A DNA stretch of 34,764 nt, taken from an uncultured Pelagibacteraceae bacterium. GTDB lineage: Bacteria; Pseudomonadota; Alphaproteobacteria; Pelagibacterales; Pelagibacteraceae. Numbering within the stretch: the first letter of the stretch is position 1; the number at the start of each line of letters is the position of its first letter. This document shows, piece by piece, positions 9,070 to 17,452 of this stretch. A program made the position numbers and the translations under genes. The notes below the pieces were generated by a model, which was not told the origin of the DNA, did no database searches, and was given only the letters and a program-made list of their open reading frames with translations. The DNA lies in contig CACMND010000005.1 in NCBI GenBank assembly GCA_902614975.1, positions 1-34,764 on the forward strand, written 5' to 3'.

Positions 9070-10428
9070 TTATTTTAATTGATTAAATAGTTCTGGCGGA
9101 ATCCCTTTATCCGCCATTCCTTTCATGTTTCCTTTAGACATTTTTTTCATCATTTCTGACATCATCTTAAATTGTTTTAACAACTTATTGATAGTGGCAA
9201 TGTCTGTACCTGAGCCATTAGCAATTCTTTTTTTTCTTGATCCATTTATAATTTTAGGATTTTCTCTTTCTTGCTTTGTCATTGATAAAATAACAGCTTC
9301 ATTTTGAGTTATAATTTTTTCATCTATTCCTGATTGATCCATTTGTGATTTAATTTTTGAAACTCCAGGGAGAAATGACATTATGCCTTCAATTCCGCCC
9401 ATCTTTTTCATTTGACGTAATTGAGAAAGATAATCTTCCATCGAGAATTGACCTTTTTTAAGTTTCTCTTCTGTTTTCTTTAAATTTTCTTGATCTAAAT
9501 CTTCTGAAGCTTTTTCAACTAAGGAAACGATATCTCCCATTCCCAAAATTCTATTTGCAATTCGATCAGGATGGAAAACTTCAAAATTCTCAATTTTTTC
9601 TCCAACACCAAGAAACTTTATGGGGACCTCAGCAACATATTTCATACTCAATGCAGCTCCACCTCTTCCATCTCCATCTGCTCTTGTAAGTATAATGCCG
9701 CTCAAATTTACTGTATTTTTAAATTCCTTTGCTACATTAGCAGCAACTTGACCTGTTAGAGAATCTGCTACCAGTATAGTTTCTGCAGGATTAATAATAG
9801 TTTCAATTTGTTTGATTTCATTCATCATTTGAAAATCTATTTGTGTTCTTCCAGCAGTATCAAATAAAACTACTTCACAACCATTTAAATTTGCAGCACT
9901 TAAAGCTCTTCTACAAATATCAGCAGGAAGCTGGCCTTCTATAATTGGCAAAGTTTCAATATTATTTTGTTCACCCAAAAGTCTCAATTGCTCTTGCGCG
10001 GCAGGTCTGTAAACGTCCAAACTAGCCATCATAACTTTTTTCTTGTTATTTTTTTCTAAAAATTTCGCTAATTTTGAGGTTGTTGTAGTTTTTCCTGAAC
10101 CTTGCAACCCAACTAACATGATTGGAACTGGAGGGACAGCATTAAGGGAGATTTCAGAATTCTTATCACCTAAAAAAGATACTATTTCGTCATAAACGAT
10201 TTTTACAACCATATCCCCGGGAGAAGTTGATCTTATAATTTCTTGACCTAGCGCTTTAGGCTTAACTCTACTAATAAACTCCTTAACTACGTCTAAAGAA
10301 ACATCGGCTTCTAATAAGGCCAACCTTATACCTTTTAAACCCTCATCAACTTGCTTTTCATCAAGAGAAGGAGCTTTTTTTAATGAAGAAAAAATTTCTT
10401 CAAATTTATTAGTTAAATTTTCAAACAT
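9070..10428 (-). CDS. ffh: Signal recognition particle GTPase Ffh
   Basis: SRP54 homologue that binds signal peptides on nascent membrane proteins and, with 4.5S RNA and FtsY, delivers ribosomes to the translocon. 452 residues. N domain from MFENLTNKFEEIFSSL; G domain with GLQGSGKTTTTSKL at 108-120, DVYRPAA, DTAGR, and TRADGDGRGGAALS (G4 is TRAD rather than the common TKLD); methionine-rich M domain at the end with MMSEMMKKMSKGNMKGM. An in-frame ATG 81 bp upstream would add MRCLWKQRDRHQ..., but that stretch is the structured leader and does not look like SRP54, so I use the ATG at 10428-10426. No Shine-Dalgarno is visible; the leader RNA fold ends five bases before the ATG. Confidence 0.96.
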   Translation of the reverse strand: MFENLTNKFEEIFSSLKKAPSLDEKQVDEGLKGIRLALLEADVSLDVVKEFISRVKPKALGQEIIRSTSPGDMVVKIVYDEIVSFLGDKNSEISLNAVPPVPIMLVGLQGSGKTTTTSKLAKFLEKNNKKKVMMASLDVYRPAAQEQLRLLGEQNNIETLPIIEGQLPADICRRALSAANLNGCEVVLFDTAGRTQIDFQMMNEIKQIETIINPAETILVADSLTGQVAANVAKEFKNTVNLSGIILTRADGDGRGGAALSMKYVAEVPIKFLGVGEKIENFEVFHPDRIANRILGMGDIVSLVEKASEDLDQENLKKTEEKLKKGQFSMEDYLSQLRQMKKMGGIEGIMSFLPGVSKIKSQMDQSGIDEKIITQNEAVILSMTKQERENPKIINGSRKKRIANGSGTDIATINKLLKQFKMMSEMMKKMSKGNMKGMADKGIPPELFNQLK

Positions 10429-10535
10429 AATTTCGCACAGCAAGTATCGCACCAGTGGGCGAACCCTCGCTGACTGGTGTCGATCTCTTTGTTTCCAAAG
10501 ACACCGCAAATTGCTGTATTTTGCGGAAGTGCGCG
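10429..10535 (-). ncRNA. Structured 5' leader of ffh (ffh-motif candidate cis-regulatory RNA)
   Basis: GC-rich leader in otherwise AT-rich DNA, read on the minus strand. Pairings I can draw by eye: closing stem 10529-10533 with 10434-10438 (CGCAC/GUGCG); hairpin 10520-10526 with 10504-10510 (CCGCAAA/UUUGCGG); hairpin 10496-10501 with 10486-10491 closed by a GAAA loop; long hairpin 10473-10484 with 10446-10456 (11 pairs, one bulged A), capped by GGG-UUCG-CCC (10464-10466 with 10457-10459). The loop of the first hairpin (AGCAA, 10511-10515) also pairs with UUGCU at 10439-10443, directly abutting the closing stem: a pseudoknot. A candidate cis-regulatory RNA upstream of ffh was reported in Pelagibacter by comparative genomics (Meyer and colleagues, 2009, from memory). 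This is very likely that element; whether the published model includes the pseudoknot I do not recall. Confidence 0.85.
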
Positions 10536-10538
10536 TAA

Positions 10539-10564
10539 ACTATATTAGAGGTTCAAAAAGTCAA
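10539..10564 (-). promoter_or_regulatory. Possible promoter of the ffh leader
   Basis: On the minus strand TTGACT (10559-10564) resembles a -35 box and TATAGT (10539-10544) a -10 box, each matching 5 of 6 consensus bases. The spacer is only 14 bp, shorter than the preferred 16-18. Initiation about 6-7 bases beyond the -10 would put the 5' end at roughly 10532-10534, where the closing stem of the leader RNA begins. Inferred from sequence only. Confidence 0.4.
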
Positions 10565-10587
10565 TAAATAAGTTAAGTATTATTTAT

Positions 10588-11412
10588 ATGGAATTTGAAG
10601 CATTTAAAATGGATGGATTAGGTAACGACTTTGTTATTATTGATCAGAGAATAAATAATTTAAACTTATCAAATGAACAAATCTTAAAAATTTGTGACAG
10701 AGATTTCATAGGGTGCGATCAGTTGATCTACATAAAAAAAAGTCAAAAAGCTGATGCTGATGTTGCGTTTTTTAACTCGGATGGAAGTCGCTCAGATGCA
10801 TGTGGAAATGGAACTAGATGCGTTGCTTATTTACTAAGTATTGAAAAAAATAAAAAAGAAATTGAAATTTCGGTATCCTCAAAAATATTAAAATCTAAAG
10901 TCCTTAATAATAAAGATGTTGAAACAATAATTGGAACTCCAAATTTAGAGTGGAACAAAATTCCTTTAAGTAAAGATCTTGATACTAAAAATCTATCACT
11001 TGGTATGATTGATATTGACGGAAATAAAATGAATGGTGGTATTGCAGTGAATGTTGGAAACCCTCATGTCGTATATTTTTGCGAGGATATAGAAAAAATA
11101 AATTTAAAAAAGTATGGACCATTAATAGAAAATCATGAAGTTTTCCCTGAAAAATGTAATGTCACAATAGCTCAAAAAATTAGTGAACAACATTACAAAA
11201 TTAAAGTTTGGGAGAGGGGCGCTGGTTTAACAAAAGCTTGCGGGACTGCAGCATGTGCAACAGCAGTCGCAGCTAATTTAAATCAACTACAAAATAGTAA
11301 TTCAAAAATAGAATTTTCAACAGGAATTTTAAATATTCAAATTGATAATGAATTAAATATAAAAATGAGAGGTCCTGTATCTGAAATTGAAAAAATTAAT
11401 ATCAAAATATAA
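10588..11412 (+). CDS. dapF: Diaminopimelate epimerase
   Basis: Interconverts LL- and meso-diaminopimelate for lysine and peptidoglycan synthesis, using a PLP-independent two-cysteine mechanism. The 274-residue protein has KMDGLGNDFVIID at the N-terminus, the first catalytic Cys72 in DACGNGTRCVAYL, and the second, Cys218, in KACGTAACATAVA. It is transcribed away from ffh and shares a TAATG stop/start junction with ftsY. In many alphaproteobacteria a tRNA methylthiotransferase gene sits between dapF and ftsY; here they are directly joined. Confidence 0.97.
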   Translation: MEFEAFKMDGLGNDFVIIDQRINNLNLSNEQILKICDRDFIGCDQLIYIKKSQKADADVAFFNSDGSRSDACGNGTRCVAYLLSIEKNKKEIEISVSSKILKSKVLNNKDVETIIGTPNLEWNKIPLSKDLDTKNLSLGMIDIDGNKMNGGIAVNVGNPHVVYFCEDIEKINLKKYGPLIENHEVFPEKCNVTIAQKISEQHYKIKVWERGAGLTKACGTAACATAVAANLNQLQNSNSKIEFSTGILNIQIDNELNIKMRGPVSEIEKINIKI

Positions 11413-12329
11413 TGGGTATTTTTGAAAAATTTAAAATCGGATTTAAAAGAAGTGCAAGTAATATAGCATCAGGTCTTAAAGAAATAATAGTTAAGAAAGA
11501 AATTGACGATACAACTCTTGATAAAATAGAGGAATTCTTGATCGGCTCAGACGTGGGCATAGATGCAGCATCAGAGATAAAATCTATAATTGCTCAAAAA
11601 AAGATTGATCCAAAAAATGATCCAATAAAGGAAGTTTTTGAAATACTTAATAATTATATTTTAGAACTAATGAAACCGCTAGAAAAGAAAGATTTTTTCT
11701 TAAAAAAAGAAAAGACAAATATAATATTAGTTTCAGGTGTTAATGGAGTTGGTAAGACAACTACTATTGGAAAATTAGGAAAAATATTTATACAAAATAA
11801 TAATAAAGTTCTTTTTTCAGCATGCGATACATTTAGAGCAGCTGCTATTGATCAATTAGAAGAATGGGCTAACAGGGTTGATGCTAAAATTGTAAAATCA
11901 GATCCTGGCTCAGATCCAGCTTCAGTTGCTTTTAAAGCAATGGAAATAGCTCAAAGTCAAAACATAAATCAAGTAATAGTAGACACGGCAGGAAGATTAC
12001 AAAATAAAAAGAATTTAATGGATGAATTAAAAAAAATAGGAAATGTAATTAAAAAAAGTGATGAAACAGCACCTCACGAGGTTATCTTAGTTTTAGATGC
12101 AACATCGGGACAAAATATAATTAATCAACTCGAAGAATTTAATAAATTACTTCCAATCACAGGCATCATAATGACAAAACTTGATGGAACTGCAAAAGGT
12201 GGAATATTGATTGCGATTTCAAAGAAATATAAAGTACCTATTGTTGGTCTCGGGCTTGGAGAAAAAGAGGATGACTTACAAATATTTGAAGCTGAGAAGT
12301 TTGCAAGTGCATTTACCCAAGTTAATTAA
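11412..12329 (+). CDS. ftsY: SRP receptor GTPase FtsY
   Basis: Membrane-associated receptor for the Ffh-ribosome complex. The 305-residue protein is essentially a bare NG domain: N domain from FEKFKIGFKRSASNIASGL, G1 SGVNGVGKTTTIGKL at about 108-122, DTFRAAAIDQL, DTAGRLQNK, TKLDGTAKGG, and GLGLGEKEDDLQIFE. The long acidic A domain of E. coli FtsY is absent, so membrane contact would rely on the short N-terminal helix. The start overlaps dapF by one base. The 3' end overlaps the convergent small ORF by 8 bp, leaving no room for a private terminator. Confidence 0.97.
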   Translation: MGIFEKFKIGFKRSASNIASGLKEIIVKKEIDDTTLDKIEEFLIGSDVGIDAASEIKSIIAQKKIDPKNDPIKEVFEILNNYILELMKPLEKKDFFLKKEKTNIILVSGVNGVGKTTTIGKLGKIFIQNNNKVLFSACDTFRAAAIDQLEEWANRVDAKIVKSDPGSDPASVAFKAMEIAQSQNINQVIVDTAGRLQNKKNLMDELKKIGNVIKKSDETAPHEVILVLDATSGQNIINQLEEFNKLLPITGIIMTKLDGTAKGGILIAISKKYKVPIVGLGLGEKEDDLQIFEAEKFASAFTQVN

Positions 12330-12885
12330 GCAAATTTTTAGAAATTAAAGGTTTATAAATGTTGCACTCAAAATTATTTTTTAGAGATTTATAACCACAG
12401 TTTTCAGCATAAGAAGAGATTATAAAATTTAATTTGCCAGAGGTATTAGCAATTTCTAGCTTATTATTTTTTATGTCATATTTTAAATTTTCATAAAAAT
12501 TTTTTTTTGCACTTATCAAAATTAAAGTGTTGTTGTCATTTAATAAATAGTAAGCAAAATCCTCTGGGAAAAGTGGGTAATTATATTTTTTTGATATTTT
12601 TTTAACTTTTTTTGGAAACCAGTCATATGAAATCAGAGGGTAATCTTTATTTAAATTTTTATCATATAAGTATAAGTCCTGTGGAAAATCATTAATATAA
12701 TTATAAAATTCTCCCTTTGCTAAGATAGCTTTCTTCCGTGTTTTAAAATATAGAGTGAACTCACTATTGTAAGAGTTCATTTTTCCAATATGAAAATAAT
12801 TGTTATCATAGTACTCATTATTTATTTCTGAACTAAGTTTTGTTGGCAATATTAATAAAAAAAGTAATAAAAGGAATTTAAACAT
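12322..12885 (-). CDS. Exported hypothetical protein
   Basis: I do not recognise this 187-residue protein. It begins with a clear Sec-type signal peptide (MFKFLLLLFLLILPTKLSSE), with likely cleavage around residue 19. The mature part is rich in Asn, Lys, Tyr and Phe, with a basic patch WFPKKVKKISKKYNYP and two cysteines near the C-terminus (AENCGYKSLKNNFEC) that could form a disulfide in the periplasm. No transmembrane helix follows the signal. It lies downstream of the alpha/beta hydrolase on the same strand (48 bp gap) and converges on ftsY with an 8-bp overlap. Confidence 0.7.
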   Translation of the reverse strand: MFKFLLLLFLLILPTKLSSEINNEYYDNNYFHIGKMNSYNSEFTLYFKTRKKAILAKGEFYNYINDFPQDLYLYDKNLNKDYPLISYDWFPKKVKKISKKYNYPLFPEDFAYYLLNDNNTLILISAKKNFYENLKYDIKNNKLEIANTSGKLNFIISSYAENCGYKSLKNNFECNIYKPLISKNLLN

Positions 12886-12933
12886 ATCTAAAATTAGAAT
12901 TTAAAAGTGATGTGGATTTGTTTAAATTATGTC

Positions 12934-13746
12934 TTAATTTAAACTTTTTATAAAATTGTCGATTGATTGAATTAAATTTTTATTAAATTCCATCATATGG
13001 TCGTCGTTTTCATTAAAATAATTTGACTTAACACCATCATATTTATTAAATATTTCTTCGCCCATATAAAATGGCACAATATTATCCTTTTTCCCGTGCA
13101 TCACATGCATGGGAAACTTTATTTTGTTAATTTTTTCAATAGATTTGTATTTATCTTTTAAAATAATTTTTGCAGGAAGATATGGATAATATTTTTGTGC
13201 CAAAATCTCCATAGATGTAAATGGGGACTCTAATATTATACCTGCAAATAAATTGTTACTTGCGGTCTCTATTGCTACAGCAGTGCCAAGAGATTCTCCA
13301 TAGAGAACAATATCTTTATCTTTTATATTGTTTTGATTAAGCCATTCTTTGGCTTTAATTGCATCTTTATAAAGTCCAATTTCTGTTGGTTTGCCTTTAT
13401 TTCCGCTAAAGCCTCTATATGCAAAAATTAAATAGTTTAAATCTAAATCTGCAAACTCATTTAGTTTATAAATTCTATTATCTAATTTTCCAGCATTTCC
13501 GTGAAAAAAAAGCAAAGTTTTAGAGTTATTATTTTTTTTGTAATACCATCCAACTAGATCATTATCAGATTGAATACTTACTTTTTCGATTTTGTGAGAT
13601 AGAGGTCCCTCATCTAAATAATTATTTTCTCCAGGATGGTATAATAATTTTCTTTGATAAAAATAAACTATTAGAGAAACTCCAAAGTAAATAATAAAAA
13701 TATAAAACAGAATTTTTGCAAATAACATTTTAGGCTTTAATTTCAT
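12934..13746 (-). CDS. Membrane-anchored alpha/beta hydrolase (BEM46/ABHD13-like)
   Basis: Serine hydrolase of unknown substrate. An N-terminal hydrophobic helix (about residues 8-29, FAKILFYIFIIYFGVSLIVYF) anchors it. The catalytic domain has an oxyanion segment FFHGNAG, nucleophile Ser152 in YGESLGTA, acid Asp221 in HGKKDNIVP, and His250 in NDDHMMEF, so the triad is complete. The pattern fits the BEM46/ABHD13 group. The annotated start overlaps the EamA gene by 17 bp; a second ATG at residue 7 (13728) would begin just past that stop, and I cannot choose between them because neither has a good ribosome-binding site. Confidence 0.85.
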   Translation of the reverse strand: MKLKPKMLFAKILFYIFIIYFGVSLIVYFYQRKLLYHPGENNYLDEGPLSHKIEKVSIQSDNDLVGWYYKKNNNSKTLLFFHGNAGKLDNRIYKLNEFADLDLNYLIFAYRGFSGNKGKPTEIGLYKDAIKAKEWLNQNNIKDKDIVLYGESLGTAVAIETASNNLFAGIILESPFTSMEILAQKYYPYLPAKIILKDKYKSIEKINKIKFPMHVMHGKKDNIVPFYMGEEIFNKYDGVKSNYFNENDDHMMEFNKNLIQSIDNFIKSLN

Positions 13747-14632
13747 TTTTACTTTTTCTTCTTACCAAATAAATACCAAAAAACACAAATATGGTACCTA
13801 TTAAATGATAATTTTCCAAAATCTCTGAAAAAAATATTATTCCATAAAAAGCTCCATAAATTGTATATAGGTATAGTGTGAAACCGGTTGTTGATGGTCC
13901 TAAGTATTTAATAGTTAATGTGTATAGTGAGAAAGCGATTATATCTGGAGAAATTGCTGCAAACAAAATCCAATAATAAAATTCTTCATTGAATAAAGTT
14001 TTTTCAAAATAAATATGCTCTATAAAATAAAAAGGCAAAATAGATAAAAAACCAAAGAAAGATATAATTGTTAGTCTTGGAAAAAAATTGAGTTCTGAAT
14101 TCCATTGAAAAAGCATAACTGTATAAATCGCCCAGCCTAATGCTGCTCCTAACATCCAAAAATCTCCAGAAGCAAATTTTAATTCAAGAAGTAAATTGAT
14201 ATCGCCCTTTAAAATTACAGCAAACACTCCAACTAGACAAAAAAGTAAGCCAATAAATTGGAAAATATTTATCTTATCTTTAAAAAGAAAATATGAGATT
14301 AAAATTATAAATATTGGTGAAGAAGTATAAAGAATTCCCATATTAACAATGGTTGTAGATGAACCAGCCATATATGGAAATATTCCACAAACACCACATC
14401 CCATCAAACCTAGAAAAAAACTTCTTTTACTCTCTTTTTTAATAGTCTGAAAATTATCAAATAAATACTTATAATTTAGGACGAATAAAATAATGAAAAA
14501 AATAAACCATCTCCAAAAAGATAAAGATATGGGAGGAACATCATCAACACCACCTCTTGCTACAATTAAATTACTAGCCATAAAAAGTGGCTGAAATAAT
14601 AATAGAAAATATCCGATAAAATTTTTATTCAT
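13730..14632 (-). CDS. EamA-family (DMT superfamily) permease
   Basis: Inner-membrane transporter of 300 residues with about ten predicted transmembrane helices and the two-repeat EamA layout: first repeat from YFLLLFQPLFMASNLIVARGG, second from ASGDFWMLGAALGWAIYTVML. The ARGG and SFWRW residues after helix 1 are typical of the family. The substrate cannot be read from sequence; amino acids or metabolite export are common in this family. It overlaps MFS upstream (8 bp) and the hydrolase downstream (17 bp), suggesting one transcript. Confidence 0.88.
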   Translation of the reverse strand: MNKNFIGYFLLLFQPLFMASNLIVARGGVDDVPPISLSFWRWFIFFIILFVLNYKYLFDNFQTIKKESKRSFFLGLMGCGVCGIFPYMAGSSTTIVNMGILYTSSPIFIILISYFLFKDKINIFQFIGLLFCLVGVFAVILKGDINLLLELKFASGDFWMLGAALGWAIYTVMLFQWNSELNFFPRLTIISFFGFLSILPFYFIEHIYFEKTLFNEEFYYWILFAAISPDIIAFSLYTLTIKYLGPSTTGFTLYLYTIYGAFYGIIFFSEILENYHLIGTIFVFFGIYLVRRKSKNEIKA

Positions 14633-15833
14633 TTTTATTTAATATTAAAAAAAATAAGTAACTTAAAACGCATAAAAATAAAAAAATTGAAAAAGAAATT
14701 TGATAGCTCATTGTAATAGTAGCACCTAAATTTCTAGAAAAATCTATTATTAAACCAATTATCCATTGTACAAAAAAAGTACCAGAAAATAAAAATACAT
14801 TGAATGAAGTTAAAGATTTTCCTGCTAGTTTAGTAGGAAAATTTAATGCTATTGCTGGTTGGGTTAAAGAAATTACTATTGATGATAAAATATAAAGAGT
14901 GAACATGGTTGCACCAGCTTTGTCTCCCATTATGACTATTAAAAATAAAATTATATAACTTACAGGAAGTGTAAATTTTACAATTCTCATACTGTCAATT
15001 CCCTTAGAAGATAGTTTTGGCAAAAAATATCCCCATATTAAAAAAGAAAAAAGCATAGTTACATTTATCCAAAATAAACCTGTCGCACTTTGTATTGCGT
15101 CATAACCCGTCACATTTAGCATCCATGGGCCAGCCCATAATGTTTGTATTGCTTGAACACCTCCATAATTAAAAAATGCAAGCGGTACTAAGCTAATAAA
15201 GAATTTATTTTTCCATATGTGGGAAAGATTTTGAAGATTATTATTTTGGTCTTCATCCCTCTTAGTTTCCCACGAAGGTATTAAAATTGATATTAATATT
15301 ATGCTTATCAAAATTAAAGAGGCTATAATTAAAAAAATAGATCGCCAACCAATTATTGGTAATAAAATTTGAACTGGTAGAGTTGATGCAACAAATCCAA
15401 AATTTGCAACCATCAACATCCATGAATTTGCACGTTGTTGATATTTTTCTTCAAACCATACTCTGTAACCAGTTAAAGGACCCATTAAACAAGCAGCAAC
15501 ACCTACACCAATGAAAATTCTAGAAATTAATAAACCTGCAAAACTTTTAGCAAAAGCAAATGAAATAGTTCCAATAAGAGCAATGATTAATAAATATCCG
15601 ATAACTTTTTTTGGACCAAATCTATCTAATAACATACCAGTAGGAATTTGCATGAGCGAAAACCCTAGAAAATATCCTCCAGCTAAAAGTCCAAGATTTG
15701 CGGCACTTAAATTGAATTCAGTTGAAAGAGCAGGTGTTAATGTTGCGGTAATTGATCTCAGTAAATTTGATATAAAAAAGCCAAAGGCAAATACAGAAAA
15801 AATTAGAATACTTTTATTTATTTTATTGATCAT
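14625..15833 (-). CDS. Major facilitator superfamily transporter
   Basis: 402-residue secondary transporter with about 12 membrane helices. The MFS signature loop between helices 2 and 3 is visible as PTGMLLDRFGPKKVIG, and the helix-5 region is SRIFIGVGVAACLMGPLTGYRVWF. A basic cytoplasmic loop (WETKRDEDQNNN) separates the two halves. Substrate is unknown. It starts only 30 bp from the divergent GGT-family gene, so its promoter must overlap that operon's control region; this invites the guess that it carries the substrate or product of that pathway, but nothing in the protein itself shows it. Confidence 0.9.
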   Translation of the reverse strand: MINKINKSILIFSVFAFGFFISNLLRSITATLTPALSTEFNLSAANLGLLAGGYFLGFSLMQIPTGMLLDRFGPKKVIGYLLIIALIGTISFAFAKSFAGLLISRIFIGVGVAACLMGPLTGYRVWFEEKYQQRANSWMLMVANFGFVASTLPVQILLPIIGWRSIFLIIASLILISIILISILIPSWETKRDEDQNNNLQNLSHIWKNKFFISLVPLAFFNYGGVQAIQTLWAGPWMLNVTGYDAIQSATGLFWINVTMLFSFLIWGYFLPKLSSKGIDSMRIVKFTLPVSYIILFLIVIMGDKAGATMFTLYILSSIVISLTQPAIALNFPTKLAGKSLTSFNVFLFSGTFFVQWIIGLIIDFSRNLGATITMSYQISFSIFLFLCVLSYLFFLILNKNE

Positions 15834-15863
15834 TTATATTTTTTATGAAATTACAGTTCTATT

Positions 15864-17447
15864 ATGAATAATCATTCAACAAAAGATAAAGATGCCATTT
15901 CTTCAAATGGTATGGCCGCAACATCACATCCAATAGCTACAGAAGAAGCTCTTAGAATATTGCAAAAAGGTGGAAATGCAGTGGATGCAGCTATTGCAGC
16001 TTCTGTTGTTCTCTCTGTTGCAGAGCCTAATGCCACAAGTATAGGTGGGGATTGTTTTGCAATAATAAAAATGAATGGAAAAGGCCCTGTTTCATATAAT
16101 GGATCAGGTATTGCTCCAGCAAAAGCGAATTTTGATTATTTCAAGGAAAAGAATATAGATAAAATTGGATTAACAAGTCCTCACGCAGTAACTATTCCTG
16201 GTGCATTAGATGCTTGGAATTCAATTCATAATGATTTTGGAAAACTCGATTTTGAGGAGTTGTTTCACAAAGGTATAGATATTGCAAAGAATGGTTTTAA
16301 AGTGACTAAAGTTGTTGCTAACGCCTGGAGCAACGTATTTAATAAATTAAACGATAACCCATATTCTAGAAAACATATGCTAAATAATGGTAAAAGTTAT
16401 CAATTTAATGAGGTAAATAAAAATCCTGCACTTGGAGAGACTCTCGAAAAAATTTCAAAAAATGGAGTTAAAGAATTTTATGAAGGATCAATTGCTGAAG
16501 ATTTAGTTAAAACTTTAAAAGAGTTTGGAGGCTTACATACAATTGAAGATTTCCATAAGCAAAAAACTATTAAATCAGACACTTTATCAGATAGATATAG
16601 AGATATTATCATACATCAATGTCCTCCGAGCGGACCTGGAATAACAGTTTTAATAATGATGAAGTTATTAGAAAAGTTAGGTATTGAAAAATATGATGTG
16701 AATTCATTTGAAAGATTTCATCTTGAAGCAGAAGTTACAAAGCAGGCATATAAACTTAAAGAGGAAAATATTGGTGATCCAGAATTTGTAGATTTAGATT
16801 TGAAAAAAATATTAAGTGAACAAAATATAGATAATATTTCAAAAAATATATCTATTAATGGCTGTGCAGATGTAGGAGATCTAAATATTCCAAACCATCC
16901 TGAAACAGTTTATTTAAGCGTGGTAGACAGAGATTTAAATGTAGTTTCAATAATAAATTCTGTTTGCTATGCTTTTGGATCTGGAATAACAGGTGATAAA
17001 TCTGGAGTGGTTCTTCACAATAGAGGAACTAATTTTAGAGTTGAGGAAGGTCATCCTAATTGTATTCAGGGATTAAAAAGACCACTACATACCATAATTC
17101 CTGGAATAGTTATGAACAACAAAGGAGAATGTGAATTATCTTATGGAGTAATGGGGGGACAATATCAACCTGTTGGACAAGTTCATGTTTTAAATAGCAT
17201 TATTGATTATAACTTAACTCCTCAACAAGCCATTTCATTTCCTAGAGCTTTCCATTTCAATAACATTTATAAATTAGAGAAAAGTATTGATGAAAAAATT
17301 TTTAATAATTTAAAAGAAGTCGGTCATAATGTTGAGTATATAGATGGTACTCATGGAGGTGGACAAGCAATTCAAATAGATAGAGAAAAAGGAAATTTAG
17401 TTGGCGGTTCAGATCCAAGAAAAGATGGATACGCAAAAGGTTATTAA
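15864..17447 (+). CDS. Gamma-glutamyltransferase-family Ntn hydrolase, candidate oxamate amidohydrolase
   Basis: Self-processing N-terminal-nucleophile hydrolase, 527 residues. The predicted nucleophile is Thr348 in PETVYLSVVDRD, the position of the TTHYSVVD threonine of classical GGT; cleavage before it would give a large subunit of 347 and a small one of 180 residues. N-terminal GMAATSHPIATEEALRIL, GGNAVDAAIAAS and VMGGQYQPVGQVHVL are family hallmarks. Two features argue against periplasmic glutathione GGT: no signal peptide, and the substrate-binding Arg of E. coli GGT appears replaced by His in SPHAVTIPGA. Size and cytoplasmic location fit HpxW, the Klebsiella oxamate amidohydrolase. An oxalate-CoA ligase-like gene follows 5 bp downstream, which supports oxamate to oxalate plus ammonia. 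Family assignment is secure; the substrate is inference. Confidence 0.9.
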   Translation: MNNHSTKDKDAISSNGMAATSHPIATEEALRILQKGGNAVDAAIAASVVLSVAEPNATSIGGDCFAIIKMNGKGPVSYNGSGIAPAKANFDYFKEKNIDKIGLTSPHAVTIPGALDAWNSIHNDFGKLDFEELFHKGIDIAKNGFKVTKVVANAWSNVFNKLNDNPYSRKHMLNNGKSYQFNEVNKNPALGETLEKISKNGVKEFYEGSIAEDLVKTLKEFGGLHTIEDFHKQKTIKSDTLSDRYRDIIIHQCPPSGPGITVLIMMKLLEKLGIEKYDVNSFERFHLEAEVTKQAYKLKEENIGDPEFVDLDLKKILSEQNIDNISKNISINGCADVGDLNIPNHPETVYLSVVDRDLNVVSIINSVCYAFGSGITGDKSGVVLHNRGTNFRVEEGHPNCIQGLKRPLHTIIPGIVMNNKGECELSYGVMGGQYQPVGQVHVLNSIIDYNLTPQQAISFPRAFHFNNIYKLEKSIDEKIFNNLKEVGHNVEYIDGTHGGGQAIQIDREKGNLVGGSDPRKDGYAKGY

Positions 17448-17452
17448 TTTAA

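Noticed and set aside
10429..10509. 27-residue N-terminal extension of Ffh from the ATG at 10509
   Set aside because: The added residues (MRCLWKQRDRHQSARVR...) resemble no SRP54 N-terminus, and the DNA is the structured leader RNA. The ATG at 10428 gives a normal protein.
10429..10535. 4.5S (SRP) RNA gene upstream of ffh
   Set aside because: Neither strand carries the conserved GGAAGCAGCC-type core with its asymmetric loops. Position and pairing fit a cis leader instead.
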